Origin: JAIVJN01 sp036732565
Lineage (GTDB): Bacteria; Acidobacteriota; Vicinamibacteria; Vicinamibacterales; UBA2999
Assembly (NCBI GenBank): GCA_036732565.1
Contig: DAINCF010000104.1
Location: 1-16,524, forward strand
DNA: 16,524 bases
Direction of reading: 5' to 3'
A program made the position numbers and the translations under genes. Numbering within the stretch: position 1 is the stretch's first letter; each line of letters begins with the position of its first letter. This document shows, one piece after another, positions 1 through 7,150 of the stretch. The notes below the pieces were generated by a model that was given only the letters and a program-made list of their open reading frames with translations, made no database searches and was not told where the DNA came from.

Positions 1-1050
1 GTCGCTGCCGCCGACTTGATCGCCTTCGGAGCAATCGATGCCGCGCGTGCCCGCCCACCGGTCGTCCCTTCGCACATGATCGCGATCGACCTGAGGGATC
101 CCGGGCATCGTGTCTCGCGCTTCTTCACCAGCCCGGGCCGACCCGGTGGCGCGTGGACACGCGCGGGCATGGCGTGGGGATTCGATTCGTTGTTCGTTCA
201 GACCGCGGACGGCGGATGGGACCCGGCGAAAGGGCAATGGGGCCAGACCCTGTTACGCCTCAAGCCACAGACGCTCGAGGTCCTCGACTACTTCACGCCG
301 CCCAACCTCGAAGAGATCAACGCGAAGGACCTCGACTTCGCGTCGGGTGGGACCATCGCCTTCACCCAGAATAAACGTGAGCTCGTGCTGTCGGCAGGTA
401 AGGACGGCACGGTGTACCTGCACGACGCGAAGTCCCTCGGCGGCGCCGACCACCGGACGCCGCTGGTTGCGGTCAAGGCCGGCAACGACGAGATGTCGTA
501 CGCGTCCACTGGCGTCTGGGGTGCGCCGGCGACCCTCGTCAACGCGCGGAACGAGCGGTGGATCTACCTGCCGATGTGGGGTCCACCCTCGCAGTCGGTG
601 AAGTTCGAGCGGACGAACGGCGATGCCACCCACGGCAGCATCATGGCGTTCCAGGTCGTCATCGATGGCGACAAGGCGACGCTGGTGCCGAAGTGGGTGT
701 CGAGAAATCTCGCGGTTCCCGACTCACCGGTGATCGCCAATGGCATCGTCTACGCGATCTCCACGGGCGAGAACACCCTCCAGCGTCATACCGATCCGCG
801 CTATCACGAGATCTATCAGAAGCCCGGGGCGCCGCCGCTGCCCAAGACGGGCATTCTGACGGCGGAAGAGCGCGGCCAGAACACCACGCACGCCACGCTC
901 TACGCTTTCGACGCCGACACCGGCGAAGAGCTGTATTCGAGCAAGGACCTCATCGACGACTGGACGCATCTCAGCAGCATCACCGTCGCCGACGGTCACG
1001 TGTACGTGACGACGAGGAAATCGTTCGTGTACGCGTTTGGCCTGAAGTAG
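1..1050 (+). CDS. PQQ-type beta-propeller protein, 5' end missing
   Basis: The reading frame is open from base 1 to a TAG at 1048-1050, so the gene begins upstream and only its last 349 codons are visible. The fragment has the alternating hydrophobic strands and Gly/Asp turns of a quinoprotein-like beta-propeller. Examples are the blade-like segments ELVLSAGKDGTVYLHD, ATLYAFDADTGEELYSS and VYVTTRKSFVYAFG at the C-terminus. No CxxCH heme motif is present in the visible part. It is probably periplasmic, like its neighbour, but the signal peptide would lie outside the window. A second PQQ-propeller gene follows 134 bp downstream on the same strand, which suggests related roles. The substrate cannot be told, and PQQ binding itself is not certain because many such propellers have lost it. 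Confidence 0.8.
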   Translation, partial: VAAADLIAFGAIDAARARPPVVPSHMIAIDLRDPGHRVSRFFTSPGRPGGAWTRAGMAWGFDSLFVQTADGGWDPAKGQWGQTLLRLKPQTLEVLDYFTPPNLEEINAKDLDFASGGTIAFTQNKRELVLSAGKDGTVYLHDAKSLGGADHRTPLVAVKAGNDEMSYASTGVWGAPATLVNARNERWIYLPMWGPPSQSVKFERTNGDATHGSIMAFQVVIDGDKATLVPKWVSRNLAVPDSPVIANGIVYAISTGENTLQRHTDPRYHEIYQKPGAPPLPKTGILTAEERGQNTTHATLYAFDADTGEELYSSKDLIDDWTHLSSITVADGHVYVTTRKSFVYAFGLK

Positions 1051-1071
1051 CGCAGGCCTTGAGGCAAATTA

Positions 1072-1123
1072 GTGGGGGCCGGCTTCAGCCGGCCCTCGAG
1101 GTCCGCCTGAAGGCGGACCCCAC
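1072..1123. repeat. Inverted doublet of two palindromic hairpins (REP/REPIN-like)
   Basis: Two perfect hairpins stand head to head around the centre CTCGAG. Hairpin A (1076-1095) has 9-bp arms GGGCCGGCT/AGCCGGCCC with TC between them. Hairpin B (1100-1119) has 9-bp arms GGTCCGCCT/AGGCGGACC with GA between them. The whole 52-bp unit begins GTGGGG and ends CCCCAC. The two 26-bp halves differ at four positions in two pairs, and both pairs preserve stem pairing. Similar hairpins occur at 7097-7116 and 7272-7291. No transposase lies nearby. Confidence 0.85.
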
Positions 1124-1135
1124 GTACTTTGAAAC

Positions 1136-1162
1136 GCCCTAAAAGGGGCTGCGCTACGTACG
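1136..1162 (-). repeat. Single palindromic repeat with head CGTACGTAGCGCAG
   Basis: Read on the minus strand this begins CGTACGTAGCGCAG and continues into a short stem, GCCC/GGGC, around an A/T-rich loop (1136-1149). The 14-base head matches the head of the repeat at 16459-16472 at 13 of 14 positions. It therefore looks like a lone copy of that second repeat class. It lies directly upstream of the cytochrome/quinoprotein gene and might affect its leader, but no function is shown. Confidence 0.6.
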
Positions 1163-1184
1163 AGTGGGTCCAGGACGATCTCGA

Positions 1185-3599
1185 ATGTCGAGAGTCATTG
1201 TCATTGCCATTCTTCTTGCGGGCGGTCTCGCGACCGCGACCACCAGTACGGCTCAGCCGTCCGCGCCTGTCGACGTCATCGCTCGCGGCGCTGCGGTCTT
1301 CACCAAGCTCTGCGCCGGTTGTCACGGCGGAAACGGCGCCGGCGGCCGCGCGCCGGCGCTGACCGACAGCCGCACGCTACGCGCGATGTCCGAGCAGCAG
1401 CTCGAAGCGATCATCCGCAGCGGGACGCCCAACGGCATGCCTGGCTTCGGCACGCTCTCGCCGGCCGACTTCCGCGACGTCAGCGCGTTCGTGCGATCGC
1501 TGAGTCCAGCGGACGCGAGCCCGGCGTCATCCGGAAGCGTCTCCGCTGGCGAAGCGTTCTTCTTCGGCGAAGGGACGTGCTCCACGTGCCACCTCGCGCA
1601 GGGACGTGGCGCCGCGAGTGGGCCCGACCTCTCGGGCATCGGGCGTGAATTGAGCGCAGCGGAGTTGACCAGGGCGTTGACCGATCCGAGCGCCGCGATC
1701 GCGCGCGGCTACGCCACTGTCCGCGTCCAGTTGAAGGACGGCCGCACGCTGCGTGGCTTCGCGCGCAACGAGGGCAATCATGTGCTGCCGTTGCAGACGC
1801 TCGATGGCCGCCTCGTTGCGGTCACCAAACGCGATGCGCAGATCACGCGAGAGGCAGCCTCGCTGATGCCCGCACTCACGGCGACCGCCGACGAGCAACG
1901 CGATCTCATTGCCTACCTCACGACGCTGCGCGGCCCGGCCGGCGGACCTTTCGCCTTCACAAATGCTTCGGCGGACAAGTCGGCCCCGACTGACTTCGAT
2001 GAGATCCTCCGACCCAAGCCTGGCGACTGGCCGACCTACCACGGCCGACTTCACGGCAACCGGCACAGCGAGCACGCACAGATCGCCGCCGACAACGTGG
2101 CGAAGCTCTCGTTGCAATGGGTGCATTCGCTGCGCGGCTTCGACAACGAGATGACGCCGCTCGTGCTCGACGGCATCATGTACATCACCGGGCCCAATCA
2201 GGTGTCCGCGCTCGACGCCTCGTCGGGCCGCGAGATCTGGCGCTTTTCACGCCCGCGGACGCCGGGCTTGCGCGGTGATGCGGCGCGCGGCTTCAACCGC
2301 GGCGCCGCCGTGCTGGGCCCTCGCGTGTTCCTGGTCACCGACAACGCCCATCTCGTTGCGCTCAGCCGTGTGAACGGCGCGCTGCTCTGGGAAGTCGTCC
2401 TGCCGGAGAAGCCGGGGCTTCCGTACGGCGGAACCATGGCCCCGCTGGTCGTCAACGATCTCGTCATAGCCGGCGTGTCCGGCGGCGACGAAGGCATCCG
2501 CGGTTTCATTGCCGCGTACCACGTCGCGACGGGGGAGCAGGCGTGGCGCTTCTGGACGGTTCCCGCACGCGGCGAGCCGGCGGCCGAGACCTGGAAGGGC
2601 AACGTGAACCTCGACGAGGGTGGCGGCGCCACCTGGCTCACCGGCACGTACGATCCTGAGACCGACACGTTGTACTGGCCGACCGGCAATCCGTATCCCG
2701 ACACCGACGGCAGCGAGCGCAAAGGCGACAACCTCTACACCAACACGATGCTGGCGCTCGAGGCGAAGACCGGCAAGCTCCGGTGGCACTACCAATTCAC
2801 GCCGCACGATCTCTGGGACTGGGACGCGCAGGAACCGCCGGTGCTCGTCGACGCGACGTTCCAGGGGGCGCCGCGCAAATTGCTGCTGCAGGCGAACCGC
2901 AACGGCTTCTTTTACGTCCTCGACCGCACGAACGGCAAGCTGCTGTTGGCCAAGCCGTTCGTCGAGAAGCTCACCTGGGCCAGCGGCATCGGTCCCGACG
3001 GGCGGCCGCAGCTGCTGCCGGGCAACACACCCGATCCGAAAGGCGTGCTCACCTGCCCGGCGATTCGCGGCGCGACGAACTGGATGTCGACGGCGTTCAA
3101 TCCCACGACGAGGCTGTTCTACGTGATGGCCGTCGAGAACTGCTTCCTTTATCGCAGCACGATGTTCGGTGGTGGCCGCACGACCGCCGGCGCTCAGCCC
3201 GCGGCTCCACCAGCGCCTCCCGCGCCGCGTCCGCAGCCACCCGCGTCCCCGTTGGGTCTGCCCGCTGGTGGCTTCAACCCGGGCGGACCTGGTGGCGGTG
3301 GATCGATGGTGCTCCGCGCCCTCGACCTCGACACCGGCCGCATCGTCTGGGAAGCCCCACAGACCGGGAACTCCAACAACTACGCCGGCACGCTCTCGAC
3401 CGCGGGTGGGGTTGTCTTCTATGGGCAGGCGAGCGGTGAGTTCGCTGCCGTCGACGCCAGGACTGGCGCCCACCTCTGGCATTTCGAAACGCAGGAAACG
3501 TGGAAGTCGTCGCCGATGACCTACACGCTCAACGGCCGCCAGTACGTCGCGATTGCCTCTGGCGCGAACGTCCTCGCGTTCGCGCTGCCGTCGCCCTGA
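1185..3599 (+). CDS. Secreted c-type cytochrome / PQQ-dependent dehydrogenase fusion
   Basis: This 804-residue protein probably oxidises an alcohol or similar substrate in the periplasm and passes electrons through two hemes. Residues 1-24 form a signal peptide ending near TAQ. CxxCH motifs occur at 43-47 (CAGCH) and 132-136 (CSTCH). The second lies in a domain with a GRTLRGFARNEG stretch, as in PVC-type heme-binding domains. From about residue 281 (DWPTYHGRLHGNRHS) an eight-bladed quinoprotein propeller follows, with GVSGGDEGIRGF, PTGNPYPDTDG, TPHDLWDWD (539-547; family catalytic Asp region) and a CPAIRGATNW segment. The adjacent Cys-Cys ring of methanol dehydrogenases is not seen. A Pro/Ala/Gly-rich insert lies near 666-706. 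ATG 1185 is preferred over GTG 1164 because the signal peptide starts there and AGGA lies 9 bases upstream. The substrate is unknown. Confidence 0.88.
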   Translation: MSRVIVIAILLAGGLATATTSTAQPSAPVDVIARGAAVFTKLCAGCHGGNGAGGRAPALTDSRTLRAMSEQQLEAIIRSGTPNGMPGFGTLSPADFRDVSAFVRSLSPADASPASSGSVSAGEAFFFGEGTCSTCHLAQGRGAASGPDLSGIGRELSAAELTRALTDPSAAIARGYATVRVQLKDGRTLRGFARNEGNHVLPLQTLDGRLVAVTKRDAQITREAASLMPALTATADEQRDLIAYLTTLRGPAGGPFAFTNASADKSAPTDFDEILRPKPGDWPTYHGRLHGNRHSEHAQIAADNVAKLSLQWVHSLRGFDNEMTPLVLDGIMYITGPNQVSALDASSGREIWRFSRPRTPGLRGDAARGFNRGAAVLGPRVFLVTDNAHLVALSRVNGALLWEVVLPEKPGLPYGGTMAPLVVNDLVIAGVSGGDEGIRGFIAAYHVATGEQAWRFWTVPARGEPAAETWKGNVNLDEGGGATWLTGTYDPETDTLYWPTGNPYPDTDGSERKGDNLYTNTMLALEAKTGKLRWHYQFTPHDLWDWDAQEPPVLVDATFQGAPRKLLLQANRNGFFYVLDRTNGKLLLAKPFVEKLTWASGIGPDGRPQLLPGNTPDPKGVLTCPAIRGATNWMSTAFNPTTRLFYVMAVENCFLYRSTMFGGGRTTAGAQPAAPPAPPAPRPQPPASPLGLPAGGFNPGGPGGGGSMVLRALDLDTGRIVWEAPQTGNSNNYAGTLSTAGGVVFYGQASGEFAAVDARTGAHLWHFETQETWKSSPMTYTLNGRQYVAIASGANVLAFALPSP

Positions 3600-3623
3600 C
3601 GTAGCGGCGGTTCGCGAACCGCC
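3600..3623. repeat. Perfect palindrome between convergent genes, possible terminator
   Basis: The perfect 18-bp palindrome GGCGGTTCGCGAACCGCC (3606-3623) is preceded by CGTAGC and starts right after the stop codon of the cytochrome/quinoprotein gene. The CGTAGC prefix is shared with the repeats at 1136-1162 and 16459-16524. It sits between two convergent genes and could end transcription in either direction, but no T-tract follows it. A smaller GGGG-CTGA-CCCC hairpin lies at 3655-3666. Confidence 0.6.
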
Positions 3624-3680
3624 CTGCATTCACAGGTACGCGATTCTCTCGAAGGGGGCTGACCCCGCCGTCCCACCATT

Positions 3681-3702
3681 CGTCACAGGCTTGGTTGTGA
3701 CG
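3681..3702 (-). terminator. Hairpin overlapping the stop codon of the amidohydrolase-2 gene
   Basis: Seven-base arms CGTCACA and TGTGACG (3681-3687 and 3696-3702) can pair across an 8-base loop that includes the last codons and the TGA of the amidohydrolase-2 gene. It could stabilise the 3' end of the operon mRNA or contribute to termination. There is no U-tract, so this is a weak call. Confidence 0.3.
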
Positions 3703-4672
3703 GATCGCGCTTGATCCACTTGTAGGCCGCGATCGAGTTTCTCCAGAAGTACTTCTCCGCCACGGTGCGCGGCTTCGACGCGAAGTACTCCTTTGCGATC
3801 GCGAAGATCCGATCGACCGGCGCGACGCCGTCGCTGTTCGGCCAGTCGCTCCCGAAGAGGATCCGATCGTCGCCGAACGTCTGCACGAGGACGTCGAGCT
3901 TCGCTCGATGCGCGGCGAGGTCAGCCACCACCTGGCCGTTCACACGGTGGATGATCTCCGAGAGCTTGACGTAGATCTGCGGGCGCTTCTGGAACTCCCG
4001 TAGCGCCGCTTCATACGCGGCCTGATCTGCCTCAGGTGGATCCAGCGCCGGCAGATGATCCAGCACGATGCGCAGGGTCGGAACGGCGTCGCTGATGCGC
4101 AGCATCGCGTCGAGGAGCGGAATGCGCGGGTTGGCCGTGTCGAGGACGAGATCCGCGTCCGCCAGCACACGCAAGCCCTCGAGAAAGTCCGGGTTCGTCG
4201 ACTGCTTCGTGATGTCCCGGTTCCAGAGGTTGCCGTAGCGAATGCCGCGGAAGAGTGGGTTCTTGCGGTAGCGCTCGAGGTATTGCGGGAACTCGGGTTT
4301 GTCAGGCTCGAGATTGCCGATCACACCGACCATGATCGGATCGCGCTGTGCGACCTCGAGGACCCAGAGGTTGTCCTCGATCCAGGGGCTGGCCTCGACT
4401 TTGATCGCGCCGACGACACCCAGTGGCGCCGCCAGCGTTCGATAGCGATCCGGGTACGCGGGAATCGGTGTCGCCCCCGGAATGCGAGGCCCGGTGTACG
4501 GCGCCCCTTGTGGCCGCGTCGGATCGAACAGGTGGATGTGCGTGTCGATGATCGGGATTGCCGGCGCCCCGGGCTTCACCACAGGCTGCGCGCTCGATGA
4601 CCGCGGCGCAACCGCCGCGACCGCTGTCGTCGCGACGCCGCTCAGAAAAGCTCGTCGCGAGACATCGGTCAC
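3683..4672 (-). CDS. Tat-exported amidohydrolase family 2 (metal-dependent hydrolase, TIM barrel)
   Basis: This 329-residue protein belongs to the amidohydrolase-2 group, which includes lactonases and decarboxylases such as 2-pyrone-4,6-dicarboxylate lactonase and L-fuconolactonase. The N-terminus carries a twin-arginine signal (SRRAFLSG, residues 5-12) followed by an Ala-rich stretch ending near SSSAQ. The metal site shows as THIH (H45, H47). LDHLP (H206) is typical of the family, and the terminal Asp lies in LFGSDWPNS (D276). The start is GTG at 4672, because the Tat signal begins there and the codon overlaps the TGA of the upstream amidohydrolase by four bases (GTGA), indicating translational coupling. 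The open frame continues far upstream but is only a shadow of other genes. It is the last gene of a four-gene operon. The substrate is unknown; a lactone is plausible. Confidence 0.9.
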   Translation of the reverse strand: MTDVSRRAFLSGVATTAVAAVAPRSSSAQPVVKPGAPAIPIIDTHIHLFDPTRPQGAPYTGPRIPGATPIPAYPDRYRTLAAPLGVVGAIKVEASPWIEDNLWVLEVAQRDPIMVGVIGNLEPDKPEFPQYLERYRKNPLFRGIRYGNLWNRDITKQSTNPDFLEGLRVLADADLVLDTANPRIPLLDAMLRISDAVPTLRIVLDHLPALDPPEADQAAYEAALREFQKRPQIYVKLSEIIHRVNGQVVADLAAHRAKLDVLVQTFGDDRILFGSDWPNSDGVAPVDRIFAIAKEYFASKPRTVAEKYFWRNSIAAYKWIKRDPSQPSL

Positions 4673-6027
4673 CGCTGGACTCGATTTCCGGCGACGTACA
4701 CGGCATCGATGCGTCGGGTGTTCTTGATGTCGTCGAGCGGGCTCGCCGCGAGCACCATCAAGTCGGCCCACTTCCCGCGCTCCAGCGTGCCGATGTCCTT
4801 CTCGCCCAGGAACTCCGCGCCGCTCTTCGTCGCCGCCGTGATGACCTGGGTTGGCGTGAGACCGGCCTCGACCATCAATGCCATCTCCCAATGCTCGCCG
4901 TACCCGCCGAACCGCGCGGGGGGACCGGTGTCGGTGCCGAGTCCGTAGCGCACGCCGGCATCCGCAAGCCGCTTCAAGTTCTGCTGTGCGTACTTCAGAT
5001 AGCGCGGGTAGTTCTTGAACTGCGGATCCGCGGTCACGCGCTTTGGGTATTCCGGCGTCTTCATCAGCGCCAGCGCCTTCGGCGGCGCGGCGCGGGTGAA
5101 GAACGGATCGTCGAGCAGGGCGGCGGGCTGGGCAAACGCGAACATCGAGGCTTCGCGAGCGAGCGTTGCGGACATCATCCAGGTGCCGCGCGCCTTCATC
5201 GTCGTGATGAGCGCCTCGTCCACCAGCACATCGCGAACGCTGTGGGCGAAGCCATCGATCCCCGCGCCCGCGAGCGCCTTCGCATCCGCGAGATAGAAGA
5301 GATGCGCGACGGCCTTCAGGCTGCTGGCATGCGCGCTGTCGATGATCGCCTTCGAGACGGCAATCGGAATCTTCGGCAGCACACCGAAGTGATCGTCCAC
5401 CCAGATCTTCACCAGGTCGGGCTGAAGGGCGGCGAGCGTCTTGACGTCGGCGGCGGCTTGCGCGGGATCGCCCTCTTCGTACGGCACACCGGGGATACCG
5501 CCAGGCGTGTGCGTCGGGTAGCCCCCCTTCGCCGTGAAGCCCCGTCCCGCCGTGAAGATGCGCGCCTCGGTTGGGCGGCCGCGCCGCTGCTGTTCGCGGA
5601 TGTCGTAGACCACCGGCTGGTCGGTGCCCATCGACGCCACCGTCGTGACGCCGTAGCTCGCGTACTGCGCCAGCTGTGCCGTGACGTTCTCGCGTGTGAA
5701 GAACGTCTTCGGGTCCTGCGTGATGCCATCGGACGCCGCGACGTGCGCATGCAGGTTGACGATGCCCGGCATGACGAACCGGCCGGTGAGATCCTGGACC
5801 GTGGCGCCGGCCGGTGTCTGGACCTCGGAAGCCGGACCGACTGCCGTGATGCGGCCCTCGTCGATGACGAGCGCGGCGTTGGCGACGGGCGCGCCGCCGT
5901 TGCCGTCGATCAGGGTGAAGTTGCGCAGAACCACCGCCGTCGACGTCGCGGCAGGAGGCGCGGCGGGTGGCTCCGCGCTGGTGCACGCGAACGACGCGCA
6001 GAGCAGTGCGACGATCGGCAGCCTCAT
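4669..6027 (-). CDS. Metal-dependent amidohydrolase, probable lipoprotein
   Basis: This 452-residue protein is an imidazolonepropionase-like amidohydrolase with a composite beta-sandwich and TIM barrel. It likely hydrolyses a C-N or C-O bond of an unknown substrate outside the cytoplasm. Metal ligands can be read as HAH (H93, H95), a Lys candidate for carbamylation in LVKIWVDDH (K207), H242 (AHLF), H262 (AHSV) and D366 (GLGTDT). MRLPIVALLCASFAC looks like a lipoprotein signal with Cys15, although the lipobox (SFAC) is not ideal; a Pro/Ala linker follows. The frame is open upstream to 6681, which would give a 670-residue fusion. I reject that reading because the signal peptide would then be internal. 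GAGG also lies 9 bases before this ATG, and a TGA closing gene X in another frame overlaps it as ATGA. The next gene overlaps by GTGA. Confidence 0.88.
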   Translation of the reverse strand: MRLPIVALLCASFACTSAEPPAAPPAATSTAVVLRNFTLIDGNGGAPVANAALVIDEGRITAVGPASEVQTPAGATVQDLTGRFVMPGIVNLHAHVAASDGITQDPKTFFTRENVTAQLAQYASYGVTTVASMGTDQPVVYDIREQQRRGRPTEARIFTAGRGFTAKGGYPTHTPGGIPGVPYEEGDPAQAAADVKTLAALQPDLVKIWVDDHFGVLPKIPIAVSKAIIDSAHASSLKAVAHLFYLADAKALAGAGIDGFAHSVRDVLVDEALITTMKARGTWMMSATLAREASMFAFAQPAALLDDPFFTRAAPPKALALMKTPEYPKRVTADPQFKNYPRYLKYAQQNLKRLADAGVRYGLGTDTGPPARFGGYGEHWEMALMVEAGLTPTQVITAATKSGAEFLGEKDIGTLERGKWADLMVLAASPLDDIKNTRRIDAVYVAGNRVQR

Positions 6028-6681
6028 CGGGTTTTGCCTCGAGCGCCCTCGAGAATGCGAGCGGCGGGTCGGGTTGAAGATGCCGCAGGAGCAGAAGCGG
6101 CCCATGTAGGCGCACGCCTCTTCAGGCGTGCGGCGTCCTTCGCGTACCCAATCGATCATCTTCTTTGCAAGCGACATGCTGACCATACCGTGTCCGCACA
6201 TCGTGGCCAGTGTCAAGACGTCGCTGTTCGGCAGGTGTTCGGTCTTGCCTTCGAAGCCAAGCGAGTAGCCGGCGCTGTGTCGCGTCAGCCCGGCGGCGCC
6301 GCCACAGTCGAGCGCGCCCTTCACCGACGTCGAGATGTTGATGCTCATGCCCAGGTCGGCTTCGCGCACGGCCTTGACGAAGCCCTCGGCCGCCTCGAGG
6401 TTGTCGAACACCGCCGACGCCGTCGTCGCGGTGTCGAGCCCCTCGATAACCGCGTTGAAGTCGGGCGCGTGGCTCCGGCGCCAGTGCGAGAGCGGATTCA
6501 TCGACGTCGACGGCCGCAACGCCCCGCCGTGATGCGCGTCGCCAACATTGACAGGGTTGAACGCCATCGCGAGCTCGAGAAAGCGACGCAGCTTGGGCAC
6601 CGCGTTCTCGTCGTTGCGTCCCCGGCTGGGGACGGCGATGACAATGAAGTCGTCTCGGAAGCTCTCGGCGTGGCTCTGCAT
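6024..6681 (-). CDS. Unrecognised cysteine-containing protein ('gene X'), frameshifted near its 3' end
   Basis: I do not recognise this family. ATG 6681 has AGGA 5-8 bases upstream and lies 13 bp after the cytochrome stop. The reading frame gives 206 convincing residues: IVIAVPSRGRNDENAV near the start, AFNPVNVGDAHHGGALRPST, IEGLDTATT, TMCGHGMVS, and FCSCGIFNPTR at the end. Five cysteines are visible (C126, C162, C190, C197, C199), with His in DAHHGG and CGHG, so a metal or Fe-S site is possible. After codon 206 (6064-6066) the plausible tail continues in another frame from 6062. It reads ARILEGARGKTR and ends in a TGA (6024-6026) that overlaps the amidohydrolase ATG as ATGA. One extra base, or two missing bases, near 6061-6066 explains this. 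The intact product would be about 218 residues with no signal peptide, so it is probably cytoplasmic. The frameshift may be real or an assembly error. Confidence 0.75.
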
Positions 6682-6694
6682 GGCGTCCTGCCAC

Positions 6695-7000
6695 TCAGTG
6701 AGAGATGGCTGGTATGAGGGCCGGGCCGTAGTTCTTCGTCAGGTAGGCGAGCACGACCTCCACGTCCTTCTCAGAGGCGGTCATGCCGCGGCCCTCCATG
6801 TCGGTGATGACCTCGGCCCACTCTTTTTCGGACTTCTTGAGCTTGGTAATCCTCTCGGCCGCGTCGTGGCATTCGCCGCAGACGCGCTCGACCACGGCCT
6901 TGCCGGGACCGTCCGCCAGCTGTTGCTCGGAGGGCCGGCCGGCGATGAGAGATCCAGATAGCAGCGCGACAATGACACCGACCACGCCCGCGAGCTTCAT
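6695..7000 (-). CDS. Small periplasmic c-type cytochrome (monoheme)
   Basis: This 101-residue protein has an N-terminal signal peptide (about residues 1-20, MKLAGVVGVIVALLSGSLIA), one CxxCH motif (CGECH, 41-45), and a likely axial Met73 in EGRGMTASEKDVEVVLAYL. It is an electron carrier of class I type. ATG 7000 is chosen because a signal peptide begins there and GGAG lies 6-9 bases upstream; longer in-frame extensions run through the 17-bp repeat array and are not credible. It is the first gene of the minus-strand operon, behind a strong promoter with an operator over its -35 box. It could take electrons from a quinoprotein such as the one at 1185-3599, but that is inference. Confidence 0.88.
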   Translation of the reverse strand: MKLAGVVGVIVALLSGSLIAGRPSEQQLADGPGKAVVERVCGECHDAAERITKLKKSEKEWAEVITDMEGRGMTASEKDVEVVLAYLTKNYGPALIPAISH

Positions 7001-7042
7001 GTCCACTCCAACGGGGCTTCCGCCCCGAGCCTCCGGGCGCGG

Positions 7043-7071
7043 AGAATACGTCGCAGCCTGCAAAGTGTCAA
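7043..7071 (-). promoter_or_regulatory. Sigma-70-type promoter of the cytochrome/amidohydrolase operon
   Basis: On the minus strand, TTGACA (7071-7066) is a perfect -35 box and TATTCT (7048-7043) is a 5/6 -10 box, with an ideal 17-bp spacer. Transcription would start near 7036, giving a leader of about 36 bases that contains the GGAG ribosome-binding site. The -35 box lies inside the palindromic operator. Confidence 0.75.
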
Positions 7072-7077
7072 CACTTT
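7062..7077. promoter_or_regulatory. Palindromic operator over the -35 box, copy 1 (GntR-type candidate)
   Basis: AAAGTGTCAACACTTT is a perfect inverted repeat with 7-bp arms around CA. Its minus-strand reading contains AAGTGTTGACACT, identical over 13 bases to 8348-8360. The core GT..AC spacing fits the loose GntR operator pattern (GT-N-AC half-sites). A protein bound here would cover the -35 box and repress the operon at 3683-7000. The GntR gene lies about 220 bp away. Confidence 0.7.
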
Positions 7078-7096
7078 TGTGGGCGCTGCCGGTGAA

Positions 7097-7116
7097 GGTC
7101 CGGCTAAAGCCGGACC
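7097..7116. repeat. Palindromic hairpin, left border of the tandem-repeat block
   Basis: Nine-base arms GGTCCGGCT and AGCCGGACC flank AA, followed by CCCACGT. The stem and the CCCACGT flank match the hairpin at 1100-1119. One stem pair is swapped (C-G to G-C), which keeps pairing intact. It is in the opposite orientation to the hairpin at 7272-7291. Confidence 0.8.
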
Positions 7117-7150
7117 CCACGTTCGTTGAAGGCGTGTGGGAGGCTGGCGC

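Noticed and set aside
1164..1184. GTG 1164 as start of the cytochrome/quinoprotein gene
   Set aside because: It would add seven residues before an otherwise standard signal peptide. ATG 1185 has AGGA at a suitable distance.
2247..3629. A 460-codon open frame on the minus strand
   Set aside because: It is antisense to the quinoprotein gene and its translation is low-complexity Arg/Gly/Val with no domain.
4669..6681. A single 670-residue bifunctional protein (gene X joined to the amidohydrolase)
   Set aside because: A signal peptide would fall in the middle, the amidohydrolase has its own ATG and GAGG site, and gene X has a natural tail and stop one frame over. A frameshift is the simpler explanation.
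4558..6717. A 719-codon open frame on the plus strand
   Set aside because: It is antisense to three convincing genes, rich in Arg and His from reversed GC-biased codons, and shows no recognisable domain.
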